This document shows positions 34,643-43,567 of a stretch of 64,000 bases of DNA, one piece after another. Origin of the DNA: Pseudoalteromonas phenolica (lineage in GTDB: Bacteria; Pseudomonadota; Gammaproteobacteria; Enterobacterales; Alteromonadaceae). The position numbers and the translations under genes are program-made. The notes below the pieces were generated by a model. That model was given only the letters and a program-made list of their open reading frames with translations. It was not told where the DNA came from and ran no database searches. The stretch is taken from positions 62,001 through 126,000 of the forward strand of contig NZ_PNEC01000054.1 of the NCBI RefSeq assembly GCF_005886345.1, in the 5' to 3' direction. Position 1 is the stretch's first letter, and the number at the start of each line of letters is the position of its first letter.

Positions 34643-35111
34643 TCAAATTTTCTGTGTTTATACAGAGTTTGTAGCCATAAATCATCTTTAAAAATTTCAT
34701 ATATTATGTTTTCGCTGAAACTAAAGTTAGCCTCCGTACTTAAATTAGGTCCATACAATGCTAATATAGAGTATTAACTACTTTAACTGACGAAATCGGC
34801 ATGGAATGCAATAAAGGTTTAGAAGTTAATAGATAAGTCATAAAACGAGATAAGCAATACGTGTTAAGGTTCATTTAAATAGATTTATGCTTTTCAAAAA
34901 GCCTTCCTAGCCTTATATGATATGCAGCTATCCACTAATTTATAGATAAAAGATTAAAGTCGCATCTTAGGGCTTTTTTCATGGATTAAGTTTGACAAAA
35001 CATTTAGCCATCTATACATTCACACATCCTTTTTATTGCTTGAATTATGCACGCAATTGTGTGAACAATGGCTGCATAATAAAAATAACTATTTCTTAAT
35101 ATGAGGTTTAC
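34643..35111. other. Intergenic region between divergent dapB and the NhaC-type antiporter gene
   Basis: These 469 bases are AT-rich and contain no convincing reading frame, tRNA or repeat. Promoters for both divergent genes must lie here but no clear consensus pair was found. A GAGGTTT just before ATG 35112 can serve as the ribosome site of the antiporter gene. Confidence 0.5.
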
Positions 35112-36425
35112 ATGCAGGCGTCTGTAAACAAGGTAGCAGCCAAGTTGTCGCTACTGCCTTTACTAACCTTTGTGGCACTCTTTTTAGGTGCAGGCTTATA
35201 CCTACAATCGCAAGGCGTAGATTATGCGTTCTACCAGTTGCCTGCGCCTGTAGCAATTTTACCTGCCATCGTTATCGCATTTTGGGTTAACCGCAAACCA
35301 ATAAATGACAGTGTTGAAACCTTTATAAAAGGTGCAGGTCATTCAAACATCATCACCATGTGTTTAATTTACCTACTAGCAGGTGCGTTTTCTGCTGTTG
35401 CTGGCGCAACGGGTGGTGTTGATGCGGTTGTAAATGCCGGTTTATCGCTTATTCCACCTTCAATGCTTCTGCCGGGCCTATTTTTAATTGCAGCCGTAGT
35501 TTCAACTGCGATGGGCACATCAATGGGTACCATAGGTGCTATCGGTCCGATTGCGTATGCCGTATCACTTAAAACAGGTATCGACCCAGCGCTTATGGCG
35601 GGTACCATAGTTTCGGGTGCGATGTTTGGTGATAACTTATCTATTATTTCTGACACCACCATTGCTGCAACGCGTACGCAGGGCTGTGAAATGAAAGATA
35701 AGTTTAAAGAAAACTTAAAGATTGCCATCCCAGCAGCTATTTTGACTATCGCCCTACTGACTTTCTTAACTCCTGAACCACAGGCCGTAGAAACCAAGGA
35801 CTTTGATTGGTTGTTAGTGCTACCTTATGCGTTTATTTTAGTGCTGGCTGTTGCGGGTCTAAATGTATTCGTGGTGCTATTTAGTGGTATTATTTTCGCG
35901 GCAGCGATGGGCTTTACAGCCAATTATGAAGTTGGCAGTTTCGCAAAAGATGTTTATAAAGGCTTTAGTGATATGCAAGAGATCTTCTTGCTATCTATGT
36001 TCATTGGCGGCCTGTCTGAGTTTATCCGCGTGAATGGCGGTCTTGATTATCTGGCACATAAAATTCAGGGTTTAACGGCGTTTATCGCGAAGTTTCACCG
36101 TAAAGTGGCTGATCAATTAGGTATTGCTGCACTGGTACTGACCTCTAACCTGTGTATTGCTAACAATACTGTGAGTATCATTGTTGCAGGTCCAGTTGCT
36201 AAGAAGCTAGCTGAAGACGGAAAAATCTCAGCGAAACGCTCAGCAAGCTTACTCGATATTTTTGCTTGTGTAATGCAAGGGTCGTTACCTTATGGCGCGC
36301 AAGCATTATTACTTGGCGCGACCTTCAAGATCAGTCCGTGGGATGTCTCAACATCATCTTTCTACTGCTTTATTTTGGCATTCACCGCCATCGCTGTTAT
36401 CTGCTTGCGCAGAAATAAAGCATAA
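35112..36425 (+). CDS. NhaC-family Na+/H+ antiporter
   Basis: The protein has 437 residues and about eleven membrane spans. Family features are the duplicated half with VSTAMGTSMGTIGAIGPIA and GTIVSGAMFGDNLSIISDTTIAATRTQG in the first half, and SNLCIANNTVSIIVAGPVAK in the second, the discontinuous helices expected of the ion-transporter superfamily. It probably expels Na+ (or exchanges organic substrates such as malate/lactate, as some NhaC relatives do) in a marine cell. It is a single gene with a strong hairpin downstream. Confidence 0.85.
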   Translation: MQASVNKVAAKLSLLPLLTFVALFLGAGLYLQSQGVDYAFYQLPAPVAILPAIVIAFWVNRKPINDSVETFIKGAGHSNIITMCLIYLLAGAFSAVAGATGGVDAVVNAGLSLIPPSMLLPGLFLIAAVVSTAMGTSMGTIGAIGPIAYAVSLKTGIDPALMAGTIVSGAMFGDNLSIISDTTIAATRTQGCEMKDKFKENLKIAIPAAILTIALLTFLTPEPQAVETKDFDWLLVLPYAFILVLAVAGLNVFVVLFSGIIFAAAMGFTANYEVGSFAKDVYKGFSDMQEIFLLSMFIGGLSEFIRVNGGLDYLAHKIQGLTAFIAKFHRKVADQLGIAALVLTSNLCIANNTVSIIVAGPVAKKLAEDGKISAKRSASLLDIFACVMQGSLPYGAQALLLGATFKISPWDVSTSSFYCFILAFTAIAVICLRRNKA

Positions 36426-36454
36426 AGATTAATAAAAACCACTTTTCTTGATTT

Positions 36455-36479
36455 ATAGCCCCAATTTCTTTGGGGCTAT
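36455..36479 (+). terminator. Hairpin after the NhaC-type gene
   Basis: ATAGCCCCAA, loop TTTCT, TTGGGGCTAT: a perfect ten-base stem, but no T-run follows on the plus strand. Probable terminator or mRNA 3' stabiliser. Confidence 0.6.
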
Positions 36480-36482
36480 GTG

Positions 36483-36635
36483 TATACCCAAAATACCTCA
36501 AAAACAATGTTCAGAGCGCTTCTTTGGGCGAGTTTGATTGACTTTCATACTGCGTCATCTATTTTCGATTTAGAACCATGTCTTAAAGCCAATCAATTTT
36601 CGCTGAACCTCGTCACTTGAAGTAATTTGGGTATA
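36483..36635. repeat. Short interspersed repeat with TATACCCAAA ends (153 bp)
   Basis: It begins TATACCCAAAATACCTCA and ends AGTAATTTGGGTATA, so the ends are inverted repeats. The inner part has further pairing (GAACCTCGTC near one end against GTTCAGAGCGC-like sequence near the other). It is non-coding. Similar TATACCCAA-ended elements are common in Vibrio, Shewanella and Pseudoalteromonas intergenic DNA, stated from general knowledge. Confidence 0.7.
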
Positions 36636-36671
36636 TAATTCACACCATCTACCCTCTGCGAATAATTTATC

Positions 36672-37451
36672 ATGAATCAAAACATCCGCTTATTTGCCTC
36701 TCTCGCACTATGTAGTTCTTTTTCTGCTACTGCTGCGAATTGGAGCGACACGCAATTTCACTTTAACTCTGGCGATGTAAAAAACCCATTTAGTCAGCAA
36801 AGTGCGCAAACGCAAATTTATTCCGTGCAACATGCATCTGGATATGACTATGGCGATAACTTCTTTTTTATCGACTTTACTAAAGATGATTTAGATGATG
36901 GCTATAACAATAATGACTTTTACGGTGAATGGTATTCTAGCTTTTTGATGCCAAAAGCATGGCAACCTAGTACAAACTCAGCAATGCAAAGTGCCAGCTT
37001 TGTGGCAGGTATTAACGTGTCTGGCGATGCCAAAGTCATTAAGTACTTACCGGGCGTTAAATTAAATTGGAAGGCATCGGGCTTTGATTTTCTTTCAACG
37101 ACTTTTACGGCGTATATTGATGACAGCGAAGGCGTTGCAAAAGGCGGCGCACCTACTCAGACCGACAGCTGGATGTTCGATGTTGCTTGGGGCATGCCAT
37201 TTAGTATCTCTGAACATAAGTTTTATTTCACCGGACATGTGGAATACATTGCCAGTCGTGAAGATGAATTTGGCAATGATGTAAAAGGTTGGATCTTAGC
37301 TCAGCCTGCTCTGCGCTGGGATATTGGCCATGTTTTAATGGGTAAAGAAAAACAGCTCATGCTAGGCATTGAGTGGCAATGGTGGCGTAATAAACTAGGC
37401 ACCGATGTCACAGAATCTTCTCCTCAGTTACACCTAGTTTGGCATTTTTAA
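36672..37451 (+). CDS. Outer-membrane nucleoside-channel-like protein (Tsx/OmpK family)
   Basis: The protein has 259 residues with a signal peptide ending SATAA (residues 1-21). The mature protein starts NWSDTQFHFNSGDVKNPF and is a predicted 12-strand barrel with alternating aromatic residues and a C-terminal phenylalanine (HLVWHF), needed for outer-membrane insertion. Tsx passes nucleosides and OmpK is a Vibrio phage receptor; the specificity here is open. It is monocistronic, preceded by the 153-bp repeat. Its last 18 bases overlap an orphan open frame on the other strand. Confidence 0.85.
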   Translation: MNQNIRLFASLALCSSFSATAANWSDTQFHFNSGDVKNPFSQQSAQTQIYSVQHASGYDYGDNFFFIDFTKDDLDDGYNNNDFYGEWYSSFLMPKAWQPSTNSAMQSASFVAGINVSGDAKVIKYLPGVKLNWKASGFDFLSTTFTAYIDDSEGVAKGGAPTQTDSWMFDVAWGMPFSISEHKFYFTGHVEYIASREDEFGNDVKGWILAQPALRWDIGHVLMGKEKQLMLGIEWQWWRNKLGTDVTESSPQLHLVWHF

Positions 37452-37649
37452 GGAAGACTTAAGTAAGTTGCCGAACGGGCACTGCCGATTTACATAAACA
37501 CCAATAGGCGGTGCCATTAAACTTTTATGTGCAAACCCCAGCATATTTCCTTTGCCCTGTTGTTTTTGCAATTTAGCGAAAGTCACACTGTCTGAAAACG
37601 CCAACTCAACTCTAAACTCCTTTTCGGTTAGATATAATTTAGCATATTT
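37434..37649 (-). other. Orphan open frame of 71 sense codons, possibly a gene remnant or small protein
   Basis: The minus-strand frame from after TAA (37650-37652) to TAG (37434-37436) reads like protein, with segments such as FRVELAFSDSVTFAKLQ and MAPPIGVYVNRQCPFGNLL. It has no ATG before codon 36; a TTG at 37602-37604 is possible, with AGGAG twelve bases upstream. I recognise no family. It could be the 3' end of a decayed gene or a real small gene with an unusual start. Confidence 0.35.
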
Positions 37650-37702
37650 TTATATTTAAACGGTACAAACCTATACCAAGGTATCAATAAACGATAAAAA
37701 CG

Positions 37703-37728
37703 AAAAAAGGCGCCCGAAAGCACCTTTG
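37703..37728 (-). terminator. Intrinsic terminator after the TonB-dependent receptor gene
   Basis: On the minus strand AAAGGTGC, loop TTTCGG, GCGCCTTTTTT with one G-U pair. Confidence 0.8.
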
Positions 37729-37750
37729 GTTATATGTTGAACTGTTTCGA

Positions 37751-40333
37751 TTAGAACTTAACGTTCATACCCGCATAGAAGTAACGGCCTAATGTGTCGT
37801 ACGTGTATGGGTCTGTATTTGAGTCATTATTACCTGTGAAATAAGGAGGCTGCTTATCGAATAGGTTATTAATACCTGCCGATACAGTTACTGACTCATT
37901 CACAAAGTAGTTACCCGAAATATCGTGGTAAGTTACACTTGGTGTTGCCGGTGCATAACATGCCGTAGGGTCAGTTAAACACGCGTAGCTGTCCATACCT
38001 GAGATATATCTTACTTTATAGCTCGCTGTCCAGTTATCTGCTTTAACACCCAATGTTAAGTTAGACTTAACATCTGCATAACCACCTGAACCTGAAGTAA
38101 TTAAGCCAGTGTAATCAATTGTCTCACCCGCATTCGTTACTGTGCGCTCATGTAAGAAAGACGTATCTAATGCTGCAGACCAGTTGTAGCCCATTGCATC
38201 AAATTTATACATTACATTCACGTCTAAACCGCGAGTCGTTTCTTCACCAATGTTTTGTAACTGATTATTGAATGTCGCTTTACCATTTGAAACTTGAACG
38301 TTTGCAGACTCACATAGCGCAGTCCCTTGGTTCTTAAGCTGACCATTATCATCGATACAGTTATCTACGATGTACTGGTTATCAACACCACCAATGGCAT
38401 TTTCAATCGCAATATCATAGTAGTCTACGGTGAATGAAAGGCCATCTAACCAAGATGGCTCATAGACCATACCTAAAGTTAGTGTATCTGCTTCTTCAGG
38501 TGTTAACGCGTCATTACCACCTACGATAACTTCTGCTTGGCTATCAAGTTTAGCGTGATCGATTTGCTCAAATGACGGAGACTTACCACCGTATAGTTCA
38601 TCAACCGTTGGCGCACGGAATGCTGTTGAACGTACACCTCGGAACATAAGTTGGTCGTTCATTTTCCAAGTAAAACCAAGTTTCCAAGTTAAGTCGCTAC
38701 CAAAGCTTGAGTAATCAAAAGCTCTCACGGCTGTACTGATATCAACTTGCTCTGCAAATGGCTTTTCTGCAAGTACTGGGATAGCAAGCTCTACGAATGC
38801 TTCACTTACATCATAAGAACCACTGGTTGGCTCTACTTTAGGGTCGTTCGCTAAACCTTGTGATGTTAATGAGTCTGGCGTATACCAAGCTTTTTCTGTA
38901 CGTCTTTCAAGGCCAGTTGCAAAACCCATGTAGCCTGCTGGTAATTCGAATAACTCACCAGCTAAAGACGTGCTGATGTTTAGCATCTGGCTGCCACCAG
39001 TATTTTGCTCTGTATATAGGTAGTCAGCCATGTTGTCAGCTTGCCACTGACTTTCATCTAACGGATTAAAGTTACCGTTTTCGATGTCTTCTGTGATGCT
39101 ACCAACATTGTGTAGATTTGATAACTGATCAACTGAGTCGTTACGGCCAAAGTTTACCGCGAAGTCCCAGTTAAAGCCGTTATCTAAATCACCTTCAACA
39201 CCTACAACCGTTCTAACTGTATCTACAACCTGTGAGAAGTCACGCGTGCCCGTGTCTGACATTCTGCGACGGTAATGAATTGTTTCACCGTACTCTGCAC
39301 CGTGCTCTAATAGACCTTCACCCATGTTTTCTGTGTATTCAAAGTCAAACCAAATTGGCTGTGGCGCCATTTGTTGCTCTGACCAACGCTTTGTATACAT
39401 AGCTTCAGTAAATAACGTAGTATTGCTATTTAACTCATAGTTCACTAAACCTGTTAGGTTTAAGCTTCTCATTGGCGTATACAGATAGCTGTCTTCTGAG
39501 TAGTTATACGCATCAGCAGTCGGGTCATATTCTTTATAATTACCATCTGGTGAACCTTGAAGTTCTTTACCATTTTCTAGGTAAAGGTGACCATTTGGTG
39601 TAATTGTTGAACCACCACAAACAAGTTCAATACCTTTGTCTGTGTTCACTTCCTGAATTGGACAGCTTGAAAAATCTCTGTCAGCCTGGCTTGCTTGACC
39701 TCTATCTAGGTATTGGATACCTAATACCATGTTACCTTTATCGAAGCTTGTGCCTACTGTTAGGTCAATGCTGCTCTTTTCTGCGTCGGCTTCGCCACTC
39801 ATGCCTGTTTGCACGTTTAGCTCTGCACCTTCGTAGTCATCTTTTAAGATGATGTTCACTACACCAGCTACTGCGTCTGTACCGTATACTGCTGAAGCAC
39901 CATCTTTTAGTATTTCTACATACTTAACCATAGCAACAGGAATGGTATTTAAATCTACCGTTGATGCCGCACCTGTACCTGAGTTGATCATACGACGACC
40001 GTTAACAAGTACCAAAGTACGCTGCGAACCCATACCTCTTAGGTTAATTGTTGCATTACCACCTGAACCGTTGTTCACGCCTGGGTTAGTCATTGCACCA
40101 CCAGCAGCGGTTAGGTCTTGAAGTACATCATCAATTGTTACCGCGCCAGATGACTTAATCTCATCTGCACCGATAATCGTAACAGGGCTCGATGTTTCCA
40201 TATCTGAACGCTTAATACGCGAGCCTGTAACCTGAATTTTTTCTATTTGTGTAACAGATTCTTCAGCAACTGCCTGTGAAGAGAACACAGGTAAAATAGC
40301 TGCGATAGAAATGGCTACTACTGATTTATTCAT
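37751..40333 (-). CDS. TonB-dependent outer-membrane receptor
   Basis: The protein has 860 residues. It has a signal peptide ending SQAVA (residues 1-23), a region after it (SVTQIEKIQVTGSRIKRSD) typical of receptors in Alteromonadales, and a plug domain (about 50-165: SSPVTIIGADEIKSSGAVTIDDVL, then GMGSQRTLVLVNGRRM and ILKDGASAVYGTDAVAGVVNI). A 22-strand barrel ends in YFYAGMNVKF. It imports a ligand through the outer membrane with energy from TonB. Neighbours give little hint: no siderophore genes, no Fur box recognised. Peptide or carbohydrate ligands are as likely as iron chelates. Confidence 0.93.
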   Translation of the reverse strand: MNKSVVAISIAAILPVFSSQAVAEESVTQIEKIQVTGSRIKRSDMETSSPVTIIGADEIKSSGAVTIDDVLQDLTAAGGAMTNPGVNNGSGGNATINLRGMGSQRTLVLVNGRRMINSGTGAASTVDLNTIPVAMVKYVEILKDGASAVYGTDAVAGVVNIILKDDYEGAELNVQTGMSGEADAEKSSIDLTVGTSFDKGNMVLGIQYLDRGQASQADRDFSSCPIQEVNTDKGIELVCGGSTITPNGHLYLENGKELQGSPDGNYKEYDPTADAYNYSEDSYLYTPMRSLNLTGLVNYELNSNTTLFTEAMYTKRWSEQQMAPQPIWFDFEYTENMGEGLLEHGAEYGETIHYRRRMSDTGTRDFSQVVDTVRTVVGVEGDLDNGFNWDFAVNFGRNDSVDQLSNLHNVGSITEDIENGNFNPLDESQWQADNMADYLYTEQNTGGSQMLNISTSLAGELFELPAGYMGFATGLERRTEKAWYTPDSLTSQGLANDPKVEPTSGSYDVSEAFVELAIPVLAEKPFAEQVDISTAVRAFDYSSFGSDLTWKLGFTWKMNDQLMFRGVRSTAFRAPTVDELYGGKSPSFEQIDHAKLDSQAEVIVGGNDALTPEEADTLTLGMVYEPSWLDGLSFTVDYYDIAIENAIGGVDNQYIVDNCIDDNGQLKNQGTALCESANVQVSNGKATFNNQLQNIGEETTRGLDVNVMYKFDAMGYNWSAALDTSFLHERTVTNAGETIDYTGLITSGSGGYADVKSNLTLGVKADNWTASYKVRYISGMDSYACLTDPTACYAPATPSVTYHDISGNYFVNESVTVSAGINNLFDKQPPYFTGNNDSNTDPYTYDTLGRYFYAGMNVKF

Positions 40334-40794
40334 ATTTATACCCTCTTAATGCATAAAGCACATTTTGATTTGTAATCCTGCTATGTCTTGGGAAAGGAAG
40401 GTATGATTGCAAAACTGAACGAAAAATGAATAGAGCAACAAAAAATACACACAACAAAAAAAACCCGAAAGAAACCAGTGAAAACACGTTTAAAAAAACA
40501 AATTAAAACATTTAAAAACAACAATTTAATAAAAATGAAAAGATAGGAAAACCTTTGTAAAGTTAGCAGTAATAGTTGTTATCTAATGTAAATGCACAAT
40601 TTTTCAACTCAATTTGGTAAATGAAGGTAAACAGAATTAAGATATAAAGTTGAAGAGTTGGTATTGAAAAGTTGGTGAATAAAAAGCGAATAAAAAGTGC
40701 ATAAAAAATCATTATTCTAATTTTTATGCATGTCTTTTCAAAAATAAAAAACGCCTCATAATGAAGCGTTTTTTATTTCTATATCAACCAAGTG
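40334..40794. other. AT-rich region between AbgT and TonB-receptor genes
   Basis: Both flanking genes are on the minus strand. The region holds the AbgT terminator and the upstream region of the receptor gene. It has many A-runs and no gene, tRNA or clear operator. The promoter could not be placed with confidence. Confidence 0.5.
40746..40774 (-). terminator. Intrinsic terminator after the AbgT gene
   Basis: AACGCTTCA, loop TTA, TGAGGCGTT and a T-run on the minus strand; A-runs on the other side make it roughly symmetric. Confidence 0.8.
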
Positions 40795-42345
40795 TTAGCC
40801 TGGATAGGTGTAGCTTGATTGCAAGCCTAGAGGAATACCAAGACCCCAGTAAGCCAATAAGAACAAGCTCCAGCCAATTAAGAAAGCAATTGAGTAAGGT
40901 AGCATCATCGCGATCAGTGTACCGATACCTGTGTCTTTCACATACTTCTGACAGTATACAACCACTAGCGGGAAGTAAGGCATCAGCGGAGTAATGATGT
41001 TTGAGCTTGAGTCACCAACACGGTAAGCCGCTTGGCTTAAGTCTGGTGAAATACCAAGTTGCATTAGCATAGGCACAAAGATTGGACCTAGTAACGCCCA
41101 CTTTGCAGAGCTTGAGCCAACAAATAAGTTAACAAAAGCAGTTAAGAAAATAATACCAATCACAGTGATGTAGCTTGGTAAAGCAAGAGCTTTAAGTACT
41201 TGCGCACCCTCAATTGCCAATAATGCCCCTAGATTTGACTGGCTGAATGCAGAGATAAACAAAGCACAGAAGAATGCCATAACAATGTAGTAAGCCATGC
41301 TCCCCATTGCCTTACTCATGGCATCAATCATGTCTTTAGACGATTTAAAAGTACCAACCATAAAACCAAAGATGGCACCTGGGATCCAAAATAATAAGAA
41401 TATAAGTGGCACAATTGATTGCATTAACGGTGCGCTAAAGTCTGTCAGTGAACCGTTCGGGCTACGAAGTGCTGAGTCTTCACCACTTGATGCATAAGCC
41501 AATAATGCAAGGCCTGCAATCATCACAGAAGACGCAACCATGAATGCTTTACGCTCTTTAGAAGTGACTTCATCAAAAGAAGGAAGGTTATCTGTGTCGC
41601 CATCTACTTTAGTGGCTTGTAAACGTGGCTCAATAATTTTATCAGTAATGTACCAACCTAGTAGGATGATAAATACGCTTGATGCTGAGGTAAAGAACCA
41701 GTTATTTAACGGGTTAACCGCAATCGTTGGGTCAATGATTTGTGCAGAGCTTTGTGTGAAGCTTTGTAGTAATGGGTCAATACCAGATGGTACGAAGTTG
41801 GCACTAAACCCACCACTTACGCCTGCAAATGCCGCTGCGATACCCGCTAGAGGGTGACGGCCCATGGCATAATAAATTACACCCGCAATTGGAATAACCA
41901 ATACATAACCTGCATCAGTGGCTGTGTGGCTCACAATCGCGATTAAAATAATTGACGGTGTTAATAATGCCTGCGGCGTGCGCTTAAGCATCATTTTTAA
42001 GCCAGCATTGATATAGCCTGAGTGCTCAGCAACACCCACACCTAACATAGCAACAAGCACAACACCTAATGGTGCGAAGCCTGTGAAAGTTTTAACCATT
42101 GAGGCCAAGAAACCTGCCAGTGCATCACCGCTTAACAGGTTATGTACAACGATTGCTTCGCCAGTACGCGGATCGATTGCATCGAAAGTCGTGGTTGAAA
42201 ATAGCCAAGAGAGTAACCATATGAGTAACATGGCAGATAAAAATATAATGGCTGGATCAGGCAGCTTATTACCTACTCGCTCAATGCCATTAAGAAACTT
42301 AGCCACTGCACCAGTTGGCTGAGCCGTATTCGCTTGTTGAGTCAT
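40795..42345 (-). CDS. AbgT-family transporter (aminobenzoyl-glutamate type)
   Basis: The protein has 516 residues, close to E. coli AbgT (508), with nine to eleven membrane spans and re-entrant loops. Recognisable family segments are FTGFAPLGVVLVAMLGVGVAEHSG, HTATDAGYVLVIPIAGVIYYAMGRHPLAG, GFSANFVPSGIDPLLQ and GDSSSNIITPLMPYFPL. E. coli AbgT takes up p-aminobenzoyl-glutamate, while relatives (MtrF, YdaH) export sulfonamides or fold intermediates, so direction is not certain. ATG 42345 is preferred, since GGAAGA precedes it; a TTG four codons earlier is less likely. It is monocistronic. Confidence 0.88.
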   Translation of the reverse strand: MTQQANTAQPTGAVAKFLNGIERVGNKLPDPAIIFLSAMLLIWLLSWLFSTTTFDAIDPRTGEAIVVHNLLSGDALAGFLASMVKTFTGFAPLGVVLVAMLGVGVAEHSGYINAGLKMMLKRTPQALLTPSIILIAIVSHTATDAGYVLVIPIAGVIYYAMGRHPLAGIAAAFAGVSGGFSANFVPSGIDPLLQSFTQSSAQIIDPTIAVNPLNNWFFTSASSVFIILLGWYITDKIIEPRLQATKVDGDTDNLPSFDEVTSKERKAFMVASSVMIAGLALLAYASSGEDSALRSPNGSLTDFSAPLMQSIVPLIFLLFWIPGAIFGFMVGTFKSSKDMIDAMSKAMGSMAYYIVMAFFCALFISAFSQSNLGALLAIEGAQVLKALALPSYITVIGIIFLTAFVNLFVGSSSAKWALLGPIFVPMLMQLGISPDLSQAAYRVGDSSSNIITPLMPYFPLVVVYCQKYVKDTGIGTLIAMMLPYSIAFLIGWSLFLLAYWGLGIPLGLQSSYTYPG

Positions 42346-42535
42346 GCTTTCTTCCAATAAAACAAAATTACTTAACCTTAACTTAGATTGCTAGTCTCAA
42401 GCAAGGCAACGGCCCCAAAGGCCATACAATCCGCTTAGTTAATGAGCATAAAATTATTTTTTTGCGTTATCGCAATAATCAGTAATAAAACTTCACTTAG
42501 AATGTGCGTAAATCATAAGAGGGATCCGATTTACC

Positions 42536-43390
42536 ATGATAAATATTGATGATTCAGTGCTTAAAGACATTAAATCCGGTTTTAATCTACCGCCTAAACC
42601 TGAGCTGCTGACTCAGCTTCAGCAAACGCTCAAAGATCCAGAGCCTGATTTAAATGACATCGCAAGTTTAATCTCAACAGACGTAGCGACTTCAGCTGCG
42701 GTATTAAAAGTCATTAACTCGCCAAGCTATGGCCTTGCTAGAACTATTACTGATATCCGCCAAGCGGTAATGTTTTTAGGATTAAACAGTATTGCTACAC
42801 TTGTAACGGGCTTTTTACTAAAACAAGCATTCGATCAAAGAAGTTGTTGTATTAAACTAGAGCGCTTTTGGGACACGGCGACAGAAATTGCTGATGTTGC
42901 AACATTGATTGGCAAGAAGATAAAATCTAAAGTACCCACCGAAAACCTTCATATGTTAGGTTTATTCCATGATGCAGGTATTCCCGCGCTTGCCGTAAGA
43001 TACAACGACTATGTAAAAGTACTCGGCGCCGCAAACCGAGATTATGACAAAAGCCTGGTCAAGCACGAAGAAGAAGCCTACAAAACCAATCATGCTGTTA
43101 TTGGCTTCTTTTTAGCGAATAGTTGGCATCTGCCAAAGCATACTTGTCAGCTTATTTTACGTCACCATGATGTCGAGTATTTCAATGAAAAGCACACTGA
43201 CGAAGAGCACATGACCCTCGCGACGCTAAAGATGGCCGAAAACCTTGTGCATACGCAGAAACGCTTTATTGCCGATCCTGACTGGCCGTTTATTAAAGAC
43301 AAAGTGCTTAATGCTCTCGAATTAGAAGAAGATGATTATCTAGACATCAAAGAAGATGTTGAAGATTATTTTCAAGAGAAGTTTGGTTAG
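42536..43390 (+). CDS. HDOD-domain signalling protein
   Basis: The protein has 284 residues, almost all one HDOD domain: LPPKPELLTQLQQTLKDPEPDLNDIASLISTD reduced to its pattern, then VLKVINSPSYGL, ITDIRQAVMFLGLNSIATLV and GLFHDAGIPAL. HDOD proteins resemble HD phosphohydrolases without the full metal site and act in signalling, motility or stress. There is no attached output or sensor domain. It stands between the AbgT gene (divergent) and the collagenase-like gene, with no operon partner. Confidence 0.85.
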   Translation: MINIDDSVLKDIKSGFNLPPKPELLTQLQQTLKDPEPDLNDIASLISTDVATSAAVLKVINSPSYGLARTITDIRQAVMFLGLNSIATLVTGFLLKQAFDQRSCCIKLERFWDTATEIADVATLIGKKIKSKVPTENLHMLGLFHDAGIPALAVRYNDYVKVLGAANRDYDKSLVKHEEEAYKTNHAVIGFFLANSWHLPKHTCQLILRHHDVEYFNEKHTDEEHMTLATLKMAENLVHTQKRFIADPDWPFIKDKVLNALELEEDDYLDIKEDVEDYFQEKFG

Positions 43391-43567
43391 CTTTTAAAGC
43401 TAATTATATCACAACGTTAGAGCTTACAATCTAGTTAGCTCTGCCCTTTTCTCTTCCATAAATTGAACTCATTTAAGCAATGCTTTAGCTGTTTTATCCC
43501 AACAAGGTTTCTTACTACAATAAAAATATGTATATTGTATCCAATAATTACTATTGAGCAGATAACA

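Noticed and set aside
35020..35080. CRP-like palindrome (around TTGTGTGAACAATG) before the NhaC-type gene
   Set aside because: Too few matches to the TGTGA-N6-TCACA consensus to support a call.
37751..40333. TonB receptor as part of a siderophore or polysaccharide utilisation locus
   Set aside because: No biosynthetic, SusD-like, glycoside hydrolase or Fur-box sequence was seen around it.
43463..43567. Upstream extension of the M9 lipoprotein by 35 residues
   Set aside because: It would place a non-signal stretch before a clear lipoprotein signal peptide starting at 43568.
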